A stretch of DNA of 64,000 nucleotides. Origin: Morganella morganii_D. Lineage in GTDB: Bacteria; Pseudomonadota; Gammaproteobacteria; Enterobacterales; Enterobacteriaceae. The number at the start of each line of letters is the position of its first letter. Within the stretch, counting starts at the first letter, position 1. Of the stretch, positions 1 through 6,871 are shown one piece after another. A program made the translations under genes and the position numbers. Where the stretch lies: contig CP173058.1 of NCBI GenBank assembly GCA_044772875.1, positions 1,116,001 to 1,180,000 of the forward strand, read 5' to 3'. Under the pieces are notes generated by a model. It saw only the letters and a program-made list of their open reading frames with translations. It was not told the origin of the DNA and did not search any database.

Positions 1-1095
1 ATCGAGATCCGCTTAGATATCTTCCGGGATGACATCATGCTTGCCCCCGCCGGAACGGAACAGTGGCAGCCGTTTACTGATGCTGACTATTCACGTCTAC
101 GGATCACCATGGAAAAGAGAGGATTCAAGCCGGTAGGACGTGATCTTATTCGGGACGTGGTGCTTCTTGCTGCTGTCGAAAACCAGTTTGATACCGCTAT
201 TCAGTGGCTGAACGGACTTGAGTGGGACGGTATCCATCGTGTGGAGAAATTCTATCACACCCACTTTGGTACCGATGATAACCCGTACACCCGTGCTGTT
301 TCACTGTATAGCTGGACTGCGTTAGCCGGAAGGGTTCTGTTTCCTGGTATTAAAGCGGATATGGTGCCTATTCTGGTTGGTGTTCAGGGATGCGGGAAGT
401 CGTCCGGGGTGGCGGCGTTATCTCCTGATCCGGCGTTCTTTACTGAAATTTCTTTTTCTGAGAAGGATGATGATCTCGCAAGAAAGCTTCGGGGGAGTCT
501 GGTCGTGGAGATCGGGGAGTTAAGGGGGCTGAACACCAAAGATCTGGAATCCATCAAAGCTTATGTTACCCGAACACATGAAAAATGGATCCCCAAATAT
601 AAAGAGTTTGCAACATTATTTCCCCGTCGTGCGCTCATATTCGGCACTACCAATGCGGATGAGTTTCTGGCAGATCCTACCGGTAACCGGCGCTGGCTGC
701 CTGTCGAGGTTGGTAATGTTCAGGTGGATGATATTTCGCGTGATGTTCTGCAGCTGTGGGCGGAAGCCCGCGAGATGTTTAAAGCAGGCGGCATTCAGTT
801 TGATGCGGCTGAGCGACTGGCGGCTGAGGTGCATGAGAAGTACACCATTAAAGATGCATGGCTGGATATTATTGAGCGCTGGTTAGATGAACCGGATCTG
901 ATGACAGGCGAAAAACCACGAACACGCGATTTTTTACGTGCTGCCGATGTTTTGCGTGAAGCCCTGAATCTTGACCCGAAAAACATTTCAAGACGCGAAC
1001 AAATGCGAATTAGCAATGTTTTGCAAAATTGCGGGTACAAATCGGTAAGAAAATTTCTCGAAGGTAAGCAACAACGGGTTTTCAGCCCTGAATAA
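1..1095 (+). CDS. VapE-family phage replication ATPase, 5' end outside window
   Basis: The frame is open from base 1, so the gene starts before the window; the first internal Met is at 37. The protein resembles the virulence-associated E (VapE) family, the P-loop helicase half of phage primase-helicases. A Walker A motif GVQGCGKS lies at about bases 379-402, followed by a hydrophobic strand ending in EIGEL and a C-terminal GNRRWLPVEV motif typical of the family. It probably unwinds DNA during phage replication. The repeat cluster immediately downstream fits an origin next to its replication gene. The family call is firm; the exact activity is inferred. Confidence 0.85.
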   Translation: MEIRLDIFRDDIMLAPAGTEQWQPFTDADYSRLRITMEKRGFKPVGRDLIRDVVLLAAVENQFDTAIQWLNGLEWDGIHRVEKFYHTHFGTDDNPYTRAVSLYSWTALAGRVLFPGIKADMVPILVGVQGCGKSSGVAALSPDPAFFTEISFSEKDDDLARKLRGSLVVEIGELRGLNTKDLESIKAYVTRTHEKWIPKYKEFATLFPRRALIFGTTNADEFLADPTGNRRWLPVEVGNVQVDDISRDVLQLWAEAREMFKAGGIQFDAAERLAAEVHEKYTIKDAWLDIIERWLDEPDLMTGEKPRTRDFLRAADVLREALNLDPKNISRREQMRISNVLQNCGYKSVRKFLEGKQQRVFSPE

Positions 1096-1272
1096 GACAA
1101 CCTAGACAACCCCGCGGTTCTAGGTTGTCTATATTTAACCTATTGATAGTAAAGGCATAAGACAACCTAGACAACCTAGACAACCTTTCATATAGCTATA
1201 CGTACGTAGTATATAAGGCCTTAAAAGGTATTAATAGAAACAGGTTGTCTAGGTTGTCATAGGTTGTCTAGG
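1095..1272. repeat. Cluster of nine 9-bp repeats (GACAACCTA), iteron-like
   Basis: The unit GACAACCTA (last copy of a run often cut to 7 bp) occurs twice at 1096-1111, once inverted at 1121-1129, three times in tandem at 1161-1185 and three times inverted at 1243-1268. The first group forms a perfect 12-bp inverted repeat (1095-1106 with 1119-1130). Between the two triple groups is a 57-bp AT-rich stretch with small palindromes. Multiple short repeats around an AT-rich core beside a replication ATPase resemble an iteron origin. Origin function is an inference; transcription control is the alternative. Confidence 0.8.
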
Positions 1273-1377
1273 CGATTAATTGGCAATTTTTTACCGGTTC
1301 CGGAATGCAAAAGGCTGTTTACCATCAGCGATGCCGGAACTGAACGGCAACAGGTACAGAAAAACACAGGTAGAACC

Positions 1378-1809
1378 ATGAGCAGAGACATTCAGAAAAT
1401 ACTTTTGCACTGGGGCGGCTGGTCAGCCGGGAATCACTGTGCCGATGTGAGCTGGCCCCGTATCGCGGCAGGGTTCAGCGGCCTTGTCAGCAGCACCAGC
1501 GGCAGCAGGCTGTCATGCAGCGACCGGGACGGCCTTGTTATCGATCTTTGTGTCGCAAAGCTGGGAACCGTCGGCATGGAGCGTGAACGCAGTTACATTG
1601 AGGATTATTACATTAAGGGAATGTCCAAACGTGCAATTGGCCGCAAGTTCAGAACACGAGAGGGTGAAATACGTGAAAGAATGCAAATCGCCGAAAGTTT
1701 TGTTTTGGGATGCATTGAAACCCTTAATATTCAATTGGATATAGACTTGGTGTATAAAAAACAAACAAATGAGCGTAATAAGTTGGTGCGCGCGCAAAAT
1801 GTGTGTTAG
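1378..1809 (+). CDS. Phage antitermination protein Q
   Basis: The product (143 aa) matches the Q family (Phage_antitermQ): an N-terminal WGGW segment, an IAAGF motif, the RLSCSDRDGLVID segment and a C-terminal helix-turn-helix-like stretch GMSKRAIGRKF. Q proteins modify RNA polymerase at the late promoter so that it reads through terminators into lysis and structural genes. The Met at 1378, preceded by AGG, is chosen because the family begins MRDIQ/MSRDIQ; a longer frame from 1264 would run through the repeat cluster. The lysis genes expected next are separated from it by an insertion sequence. Confidence 0.85.
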   Translation: MSRDIQKILLHWGGWSAGNHCADVSWPRIAAGFSGLVSSTSGSRLSCSDRDGLVIDLCVAKLGTVGMERERSYIEDYYIKGMSKRAIGRKFRTREGEIRERMQIAESFVLGCIETLNIQLDIDLVYKKQTNERNKLVRAQNVC

Positions 1810-1838
1810 CCTGATAAAAATGGTTTTCTGTTCACGGC

Positions 1839-1867
1839 AAAGGCTCTCACATTCTGAGAGCCTTTTT
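1839..1867 (+). terminator. Rho-independent terminator after Q
   Basis: Stem GGCTCTCA / TGAGAGCC (1842-1849 with 1855-1862), loop of 5, then five T. It sits 30 bp after the Q stop and may be the tR'-type terminator that Q is meant to override. Bases 1868-2063 hold no gene I can support. Confidence 0.75.
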
Positions 1868-2063
1868 CGTTTGGTTTTTACCGGGAAAAGTTCAGGAAAT
1901 AAGGCTCAGGCTTCATGATCTGCCCGAAGGGTAAAAGCGGCGTTTTGTTAATGAAATGTTGTTTTTGAAAAGACGAGAAAGCCGCAAAGAAGATTGTGCC
2001 TTTTACCACTTTGGGGTGACATTTTAACTGAGTTGAAATGTCGATGTTATTGCAAGTTTAAAA

Positions 2064-2100
2064 TGTCACTCTGTTCCGCAAAGTAGAAATGTCACTTTTT
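2064..2100 (+). repeat. Left inverted repeat of the IS
   Basis: TGTCACT at 2064-2070, then AGAAATGTCACTTTTT at 2085-2100. The inner 16 bp are the exact reverse complement of 3937-3952 at the other end. Confidence 0.7.
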
Positions 2101-2169
2101 CTTCTTCATAGAGCTTACTTCAACTTTCCTATATGATAATCAAGGACTAAAGAAAAGTGTGGTAACATA

Positions 2170-2523
2170 ATGAAAAAACAGTTTATTGTGACTAAAAGTC
2201 ATACCTCTGAATATCCTGACCCCATTCATTTCTCCGCAGGTGATTTGTTGGTTGTTGGCGAAAAATATATCGGTAATGAAGGCTGGGATAACTGGTACTA
2301 TTGCTCATTTGACGGACTAAGCGGTTGGGTTCCGAAACAACTTATTGAAGTTGTTAGTACTAGTGAGGGAGTTGCCAAAGAAAACTACAGTGCATCAGAA
2401 CTTAATGTAGAAGTTCAGGAACTTGTCACGGGATTAAAAAAAATCAATGGCTGGATCTGGTGTCAAAAATTGAGCACAGGGGAGCACGGCTGGCTTCCTG
2501 AACTGAATCTAAAAGAAATTTAA
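2170..2523 (+). CDS. SH3-domain passenger protein in the IS
   Basis: A 117-aa protein with two SH3-like modules, each ending in a GWVPKQL / GWLPELN motif (about residues 51-57 and 107-113). There is no signal peptide or membrane segment. Such variant-SH3 proteins are found as passengers beside transposases of this group. The gene lies inside the IS ends, convergent with the transposase, so it travels with the element rather than belonging to the phage. Its function is unknown; a peptide-binding role is only suggested by the fold. The AT-rich composition differs from the transposase. Confidence 0.7.
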   Translation: MKKQFIVTKSHTSEYPDPIHFSAGDLLVVGEKYIGNEGWDNWYYCSFDGLSGWVPKQLIEVVSTSEGVAKENYSASELNVEVQELVTGLKKINGWIWCQKLSTGEHGWLPELNLKEI

Positions 2524-2533
2524 AGAGTTAGCG

Positions 2534-3892
2534 CTATTTTATCAGGCTGGCTCTGAATTCCTCCGGATTGGTCAGTACTGGATTGACGGCTCTCAGTTGT
2601 TCCTGAACTCTGACCTGAGCACGGCGTTTCGGCATACTTTTGCTTCGTTCCCGCTTGCCCTGACGATCCAGTTCGTCCATTTTATCCTGCGCCAGCTTCA
2701 GCACTGTACCGAGTCGTTTATTGTCGACGACTTTTCCCTGGTCAATACAGGCCAGTTTATCGAATGCCCGACAGTTCAGTGAGCGGTGACCGTATTTAAA
2801 GGCTAAGGTGCCGTCCGGATAGTCATAGACCATGATGTTTTCACCGGCAATACGTGAGTTTTCTTCTGTCGGGTCAACAAGATAAATCATTTTGTCATAA
2901 CGGAAGGTCAGTGATTTGGTGAGCTTCCGTGTTTCCTGCCAGGCGAACATATCATCCAGCTCCTCAGCACGTTCGGTCACCAGCCGGTGCAGATTTTTAG
3001 GGTAGCGGGGCGCACGGGCAAAACGGCGGTTAAAGTTACTGATAAAGGTTCCCACCCAGGCATTGGCTTCCTCAATGCTGCTGATACCTTCCAGACGCAT
3101 TTCTTTGATAAGCCTGTCCTGGAGCGTCTGATTAGCCCGCTCGACACGGCCTTTCGCCTGCGGGCTGTTGGCGCAGATAAGATCGACACCGATATCATGA
3201 AGCACCCGTCCGAACTGCGTTGTTCCCGTCAGCGCACCGTTCGGGTGATTGACCCGGAATATGCCGTGTTTGTCGCTGTAAAACACCAGAGGCTTACCGT
3301 GCCTGTCAATGTATTCACGGGTTGCCAGCATATAATCGAATGCAGATTCGGTTTCCCCGAAGCGCAGGTGCATCAACTGACCGGTCGCATCGTCAACAAA
3401 GACCAGCAGGCAGCATTTCGGAGCGCGTCCTTCAAACCAGTCATGAGGGGAACCGTCAATCTGGATCAACTCACCGAAGCAGTCACGCCGGTTGCGGGGC
3501 TGGTAAATACGGGGCTTGCGTCTGACGTAAGGAACCCAGAGGCCGTCAGCGATCATCCATTTGCGGAGTGTTTCAACGGAAACTGCAATATCGTGCCGCT
3601 CTCTGAGTTTTTCAGCCGCCAGTGTCGGACCAAAGTCAGGGTAATGCTGATGCAACAGAGCCAGCACACGCAGCCTGAACGACTCAGGGAGACAGTGGTT
3701 TCCCGGTTTTCCCCGGTGGCGGTGAGCCAGCCCTGCGACGCCTGACTCGCGATAGCGGTTGACGAGCCGCTGTACCTGCCGTTCAGTCAGTTCCAGTTGG
3801 GCGGCTGCGTCACGCCGTCTGAGTCGTTTTTCACAAACTGCCTGAATGACGTTAGCACGGCGTAATTCTTTATCTGACATAGTCACCAGCAT
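2534..3892 (-). CDS. ISNCY-family (IS1202-like) transposase
   Basis: A 452-aa protein. It has N-terminal helix-turn-helix segments (about residues 10-60), then a retroviral-integrase-type DDE core with IQIDGSPHDWF (first Asp), VFVDDATGQL, a second Asp in FYSDKHG and the Glu in KGRVERANQTLQDRL. The length and the HDWF signature match ISNCY-type transposases such as that of ISKpn21, from memory. It is intact with no frameshift, so the element may be active. It cuts and joins the IS ends described here. Confidence 0.88.
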   Translation of the reverse strand: MLVTMSDKELRRANVIQAVCEKRLRRRDAAAQLELTERQVQRLVNRYRESGVAGLAHRHRGKPGNHCLPESFRLRVLALLHQHYPDFGPTLAAEKLRERHDIAVSVETLRKWMIADGLWVPYVRRKPRIYQPRNRRDCFGELIQIDGSPHDWFEGRAPKCCLLVFVDDATGQLMHLRFGETESAFDYMLATREYIDRHGKPLVFYSDKHGIFRVNHPNGALTGTTQFGRVLHDIGVDLICANSPQAKGRVERANQTLQDRLIKEMRLEGISSIEEANAWVGTFISNFNRRFARAPRYPKNLHRLVTERAEELDDMFAWQETRKLTKSLTFRYDKMIYLVDPTEENSRIAGENIMVYDYPDGTLAFKYGHRSLNCRAFDKLACIDQGKVVDNKRLGTVLKLAQDKMDELDRQGKRERSKSMPKRRAQVRVQEQLRAVNPVLTNPEEFRASLIK

Positions 3893-3936
3893 CCGAATGT
3901 CCTTGTTGCAGCAAAAGGTTTTATCCTTTATGCCGC

Positions 3937-3971
3937 AAAAAGTGACATTTCTAAATGGCTAAAAAGTGACA
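3937..3971 (-). repeat. Right inverted repeat of the IS
   Basis: Read on the minus strand: TGTCACT, 12-bp spacer, AGAAATGTCACTTTTT. It matches the left end except for the spacer length and sequence. The transposase start is 45 bp inside. Confidence 0.7.
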
Positions 3972-3995
3972 TTACTATATTGGTGCTACAGTCGA

Positions 3996-4023
3996 TGGGC
4001 GCTTAAGAACCATTATGTTAAAC
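3996..4023 (+). other. dif-like Xer recombination site
   Basis: Eleven bases TGGGCGCTTAA (3996-4006; 8 of 11 match the E. coli dif XerC arm), six central bases GAACCA, then TTATGTTAAAC (4013-4023; 10 of 11 match the XerD arm TTATGTTAAAT). The 11-6-11 layout is that of a XerC/XerD target. It lies about 25 bp outside the right IS end and 55 bp from the hicB stop. XerCD use is inferred. IS1202-type elements have, as I recall, been linked to insertion beside Xer sites; this needs checking. Confidence 0.55.
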
Positions 4024-4077
4024 AGGGCGGTTTACCAATGAAAATTCCGCCTCCGCAGTAGCAGAGGCGGAACAGAG

Positions 4078-4494
4078 TCAGCCTATATTTTTTTGCAGTT
4101 CTTTACGGGCGGCGGTTGCGATAAAAGCGCTGCGGCTGCCGTATTCAGGATGCGCCTTTACTAAGTTATCAATACGGTTCAGTAAACGATGGGGAAGCGT
4201 AATATTAATACGTTCAGCTTTGCCATCATACTTATCCATATTAACGTCTACGAGAAGCCAGACTCCGTCGTTGTAATCACCTGTTGATGCCACGAGATGT
4301 TCCTGCTGAGAACGGGCCGAAGGGATCTCCTGACCTTTTTCACTCAGTAACTCAAAATGCGCATCAATTGCTGATTTAGCATCAGCGTGAGCTTCTTCCA
4401 GAGTATCACCGGCAAAGTAACAGCCCGGGACATCCGGAAACCAGCCGCTTGCGCTGCCGTCGCTGTCGTATTCAATGAAGGCTGGATATAACAT
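4078..4494 (-). CDS. hicB: HicB-family antitoxin
   Basis: A 138-aa protein. The N-terminal half has the partially degraded RNase-H-like HicB fold, with the conserved GWFPDVPGCYFAGDTLEEA stretch at residues 17-35. The C-terminal half has a ribbon-helix-helix segment beginning RINITLPHRLLNRID that binds the operator. It neutralises HicA and represses the operon. It is the second gene, 47 bp after hicA, in the usual toxin-first order. The inverted repeat at 4752-4809 is the likely binding site. Confidence 0.9.
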   Translation of the reverse strand: MLYPAFIEYDSDGSASGWFPDVPGCYFAGDTLEEAHADAKSAIDAHFELLSEKGQEIPSARSQQEHLVASTGDYNDGVWLLVDVNMDKYDGKAERINITLPHRLLNRIDNLVKAHPEYGSRSAFIATAARKELQKNIG

Positions 4495-4541
4495 ATTTCA
4501 ATCTCCATAAAGAGTGCGCCCATTGTGAGCGCGTCTCTTGA

Positions 4542-4727
4542 TTATTTTTTCAGTTTTGCATCTTTAAGTATTTGATTTAATGTTCCTGTTTTTAAATCTT
4601 TACGTGGATGCGGTACCGTGATTAGAACTGAAAAATCTGGGTGGGTGAATTGATGATGACTTCCTTTGATTCTGTCCAGCTCCCAACCGTTTTTTTCCAG
4701 TAGCTTTATCAGTTCCGAACTTTTCAA
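4542..4727 (-). CDS. hicA: HicA mRNA-interferase toxin
   Basis: A 61-aa protein with the double-stranded-RNA-binding-like HicA fold and the catalytic His in GSHHQFTHPD (residues 22-31). HicA cleaves mRNA independently of the ribosome and arrests growth until HicB binds it. The start is TTG at 4727, preceded by a strong GGAGG ribosome site six bases upstream; no in-frame ATG exists nearby. It is transcribed away from the phage lysis genes. The pair may stabilise the prophage or help keep the Xer/IS module. Confidence 0.88.
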   Translation of the reverse strand: MKSSELIKLLEKNGWELDRIKGSHHQFTHPDFSVLITVPHPRKDLKTGTLNQILKDAKLKK

Positions 4728-4751
4728 GCTTCCTCCATCTCGTTAACTGAT

Positions 4752-4809
4752 ATACACATTATACACACTCAAATGCTAATGGCAATTTCTTTGTGTGTAT
4801 GGTGTGTAT
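4752..4809. promoter_or_regulatory. Inverted-repeat operator upstream of hicAB
   Basis: The 17-mer at 4752-4768 (ATACACATTATACACAC) and that at 4793-4809 (GTGTGTATGGTGTGTAT) are inverted copies matching at 15 of 17 positions across a 24-bp spacer. The position 25 bp upstream of hicA suits autoregulation by HicB. The right arm is also just upstream of the holin, so repression could affect late-gene entry. The binding protein is inferred. Confidence 0.65.
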
Positions 4810-4851
4810 TTTTTACTAATCTACATACGGAACACTCCGCAGGGGGTGGAT

Positions 4852-5034
4852 ATGCGCATGTCTGAAAAATATTCCAGCCCTGCGGCGTACGCCTGGGGAT
4901 TTATAACATCCGCCCTGGGTGTTCTGTCTCTCGACCAGTGGGCTGTCCTTATCGGGATCATCTGCACTGTCGGGACGTTCCTGGTGAACTGGTATTACAA
5001 ACGGAAAGAATTTCAATTTAGAACAGGGGGGTAG
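4852..5034 (+). CDS. Phage holin, small class II type
   Basis: A short protein (60 aa from 4852) with two hydrophobic segments (about residues 13-26 and 31-47) and a charged tail KRKEFQFRTGG, the plan of S21/HP1-like holins. It forms lesions that depolarise the inner membrane and release the SAR endolysin encoded next. Two in-frame ATGs (4852 and 4858) give an M-R-M start, recalling the holin/antiholin dual starts of phage 21. A ribosome site AGGGGGT is at 4841-4847. The endolysin gene starts two bases after the stop. Confidence 0.75.
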   Translation: MRMSEKYSSPAAYAWGFITSALGVLSLDQWAVLIGIICTVGTFLVNWYYKRKEFQFRTGG

Positions 5035-5035
5035 C

Positions 5036-5512
5036 GTGAATAAACGATTATTTAAACAAGTTATGGCCGCTTGTACCGCTGGGGCGATTACTGGAGCGCT
5101 GGTGCTGATCCCCGCCTATGAGGGCGTTGAGTACAAACCTTACCGCGATGTGGCCGGAGTGCTTACCGTATGTTATGGCCATACCGGCAGCGATATTAAG
5201 CCCGGCAAGCTGTACACGGACGCTGAATGCAAGGCGCTGTTACATGACGATCTGACGAAAGTCCGGCGTGCGGTTGACCCGATGATCAAAGTGCCGATTG
5301 ACGACAATACCCGGGCGGCCATTTATTCATTTGCATACAACACCGGAACAGGCGCGTTCTCACGTTCCACGATGCTGCGGAAACTCAATGCCGGTGATAT
5401 CGCCGGGGCGTGCGACGAAATGAAGCGCTGGACATTTGCCGGTGGTAAGCAGTGGCAGGGGCTGATTAACCGGCGCGAAACGGAGAAAGCGGTATGCCAC
5501 GGAACCCTTTAA
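5036..5512 (+). CDS. SAR endolysin, GH24 lysozyme
   Basis: A 158-aa lysozyme. Catalytic triad as in T4 lysozyme: Glu29 (in YEGVEYKPYRD), Asp38 and Thr44, spaced E-8-D-5-T. Residues 10-27 form a weakly hydrophobic signal-anchor-release segment rich in Ala and Gly, so the protein is held at the membrane and freed when the holin fires. Cys13 in this segment and Cys46 near the active site could form a regulatory disulfide as in P1 Lyz; this is inference. The start is GTG at 5036, two bases after the holin stop. Confidence 0.88.
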   Translation: MNKRLFKQVMAACTAGAITGALVLIPAYEGVEYKPYRDVAGVLTVCYGHTGSDIKPGKLYTDAECKALLHDDLTKVRRAVDPMIKVPIDDNTRAAIYSFAYNTGTGAFSRSTMLRKLNAGDIAGACDEMKRWTFAGGKQWQGLINRRETEKAVCHGTL

Positions 5513-5652
5513 TGCTGATCATCATTGCTATCATCCTGCTAACTACTGCTCTGTTGGCGGGTTGTTATCTGTATTCACTCCCGAATCATTGTAAGCCGGT
5601 ACCGGGTAATCCGCTGGACGGTGTGATTCATTATGAGTGTGAAGCGCTATGA
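5494..5652 (+). CDS. Small predicted membrane protein or lipoprotein in the lysis cassette
   Basis: A 52-aa frame inside the lysis operon: positively charged start MPRN, a hydrophobic run at residues 6-22, then LAGC, which fits a lipobox, and a short Cys-containing tail. It overlaps the endolysin 3' end by 19 bp and the i-spanin start by 4 bp (ATGA), the spacing of a translated operon gene. No family was recognised. It may be a lysis accessory or simply a conserved small phage protein. Confidence 0.5.
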   Translation: MPRNPLMLIIIAIILLTTALLAGCYLYSLPNHCKPVPGNPLDGVIHYECEAL

Positions 5653-6182
5653 AAAGGGTAATCACTATATTACTCAACGGCTGGGTGTGGGCGGTCGTTT
5701 TCTTCGGGTTGTGGATGTTCAGCATGCTGTCAGCTGAACAAACGGAAGGCCAACATAAAGACAAGGTTATCACTGACCAGCAAAAGGTGATTGATAACGC
5801 TTACACCAGCATCGATATTTTTGACCGCGTGGCAGCCGCAAACACTAACCGGAATATGCAGGCAGAAGCCAAATCACAGGAGAAGCAGATTGAATACCGC
5901 ACCATTATCCGGAAAGAGCCTACCTGTAATCTGTATATTCCTCAGCCTGTTTCTGACGGGCTGCTCAGCCACGTCTACGCTATCCGTGAATCAGCAATGC
6001 GTTCCGCTCCCGGCATCGCTGACAGAAACGGTGCTGGCACCTCTGCCACCCGCCGACTGACATACTGCCAGGCGGTTGAGTGGATAGAGCCGCTGCTGAC
6101 GGCACTGGAGCAGGCGAACGGGCAGTTGATGGATATCCGGAAAGCGGATGCAGAGCGTAACGGGAAGACAGAACCGCAATAA
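5649..6182 (+). CDS. i-spanin (Rz-like)
   Basis: A 177-aa protein with one N-terminal membrane segment (residues 8-28), then a long hydrophilic periplasmic region likely helical (about 36-85). This is the layout of inner-membrane spanins, which join the o-spanin lipoprotein to fuse inner and outer membranes at the last step of lysis. The call rests on position after the endolysin and on the o-spanin frame embedded within it, not on strong sequence identity. The C-terminal third, past the o-spanin overlap, is longer than in lambda Rz. Confidence 0.7.
   Translation: MKRVITILLNGWVWAVVFFGLWMFSMLSAEQTEGQHKDKVITDQQKVIDNAYTSIDIFDRVAAANTNRNMQAEAKSQEKQIEYRTIIRKEPTCNLYIPQPVSDGLLSHVYAIRESAMRSAPGIADRNGAGTSATRRLTYCQAVEWIEPLLTALEQANGQLMDIRKADAERNGKTEPQ
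5890..6060 (+). CDS. o-spanin (Rz1-like) lipoprotein nested in the i-spanin gene
   Basis: A 56-aa protein read in a different frame inside the i-spanin gene. A hydrophobic signal segment ends in the lipobox LTGC, so mature protein would start at Cys in the outer membrane; the tail is Pro-rich (PLPAS, LAPLPPAD) as in Rz1. The start chosen is TTG at 5890, seven bases after AGGAG (5878-5882); no ATG lies close to the signal sequence. The embedded gene architecture is the classical Rz/Rz1 one. Confidence 0.75.
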   Translation: MNTAPLSGKSLPVICIFLSLFLTGCSATSTLSVNQQCVPLPASLTETVLAPLPPAD

Positions 6183-6263
6183 GAACATCATGCTGAAAAT
6201 TGTACAAATGCCATTCAGTGAGTGGCATTGATAGAATTTTGTATAGCAAACAGGTTAATCACA

Positions 6264-6842
6264 ATGACAACTAAACTCCCGCAAAAACAAAGAATGTTTT
6301 GCCACGAGTATATTGTCGATCTCAATGCTACCCAGGCTGCAATCCGCGCGGGCTATGCGCCAAAACGCGCGAGCGAAATGGGTTATAAACTGCTGAACAA
6401 ACCGAATGTCTGTGCGCTCATCGATGAGTTAAAACAGAACCGCATTAAACAGTTAGGCATTGATGCTAACTATGTGCTTATGCGGTTGGTTGAAATCGAC
6501 AAAATGGACGCGGCAGATATTTTTAACGAGGACATGAGCCTCAAATCGATATCTGACTGGCCGGAAGTCTGGCGCCGCTACCTAAGCGGGTTTGACCTTG
6601 CCGAAATGTATGAGGGCCGCGGTGATGACCGTGAAATGGTCGGACTGCTGAAAAAAATCAAATGGCCGGATAAGGTCCGTAACCTCGAATTACTGGGTAA
6701 GCATGTTCACGTTCAGGCTTTCCGTGAGCAGGTCAGTAGTGAGTTAACTGGTAAAGACGGCGGGCCTATTGAAACCACAGGCGTTGATTTGAGCCATCTT
6801 AGTTTTGAACAATTACTGCAATTGAGGATGAAAAGATTATAA
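6264..6842 (+). CDS. Terminase small subunit
   Basis: A 192-aa protein. The N-terminal DNA-binding part reads QRMFCHEYIVDLNATQAAIR then GYAPKRASEMGYKLL, diagnostic of the Terminase_2 family. It recognises the packaging site and recruits the large subunit. Met at 6264 is used because AGG lies about 9 bases upstream and the family begins there; an upstream in-frame Met at 6222 would add 14 unrelated residues. The large subunit would normally follow directly, but an AT-rich gene intervenes. Confidence 0.9.
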   Translation: MTTKLPQKQRMFCHEYIVDLNATQAAIRAGYAPKRASEMGYKLLNKPNVCALIDELKQNRIKQLGIDANYVLMRLVEIDKMDAADIFNEDMSLKSISDWPEVWRRYLSGFDLAEMYEGRGDDREMVGLLKKIKWPDKVRNLELLGKHVHVQAFREQVSSELTGKDGGPIETTGVDLSHLSFEQLLQLRMKRL

Positions 6843-6871
6843 TAGGATATTTAAGTTACTAAGGATGTTGA

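Larger units (their letters stand above)
2064..3971 (-). mobile_element. Insertion sequence of the ISNCY / IS1202-like group with passenger gene
   Basis: About 1.9 kb bounded by related inverted ends. Both ends carry TGTCACT, a spacer of 12-14 bp, then AGAAATGTCACTTTTT read inward (left 2064-2100, right 3937-3971). It contains a DDE transposase on the minus strand and an SH3 passenger gene on the plus strand, the two stops only about 10 bp apart. Another degenerate copy of the end motif at 2016-2042 leaves the left boundary uncertain. No clear target duplication was found. It lies between phage gene Q and the lysis cassette. Confidence 0.7.

Noticed and set aside
2037..2063. Target duplication of the IS
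   Set aside because: The shared GTCGATG string (2040-2046 and 3991-3997) is too short and at unequal distances from the two ends.
2987..3745. Long plus-strand frame of 252 codons
   Set aside because: It lies wholly opposite the well-supported transposase gene and has no ribosome site or recognisable domain.
6208..6230. Stem-loop AATGCCA / TGGCATT as terminator
   Set aside because: No T run follows, so it is not a convincing intrinsic terminator.
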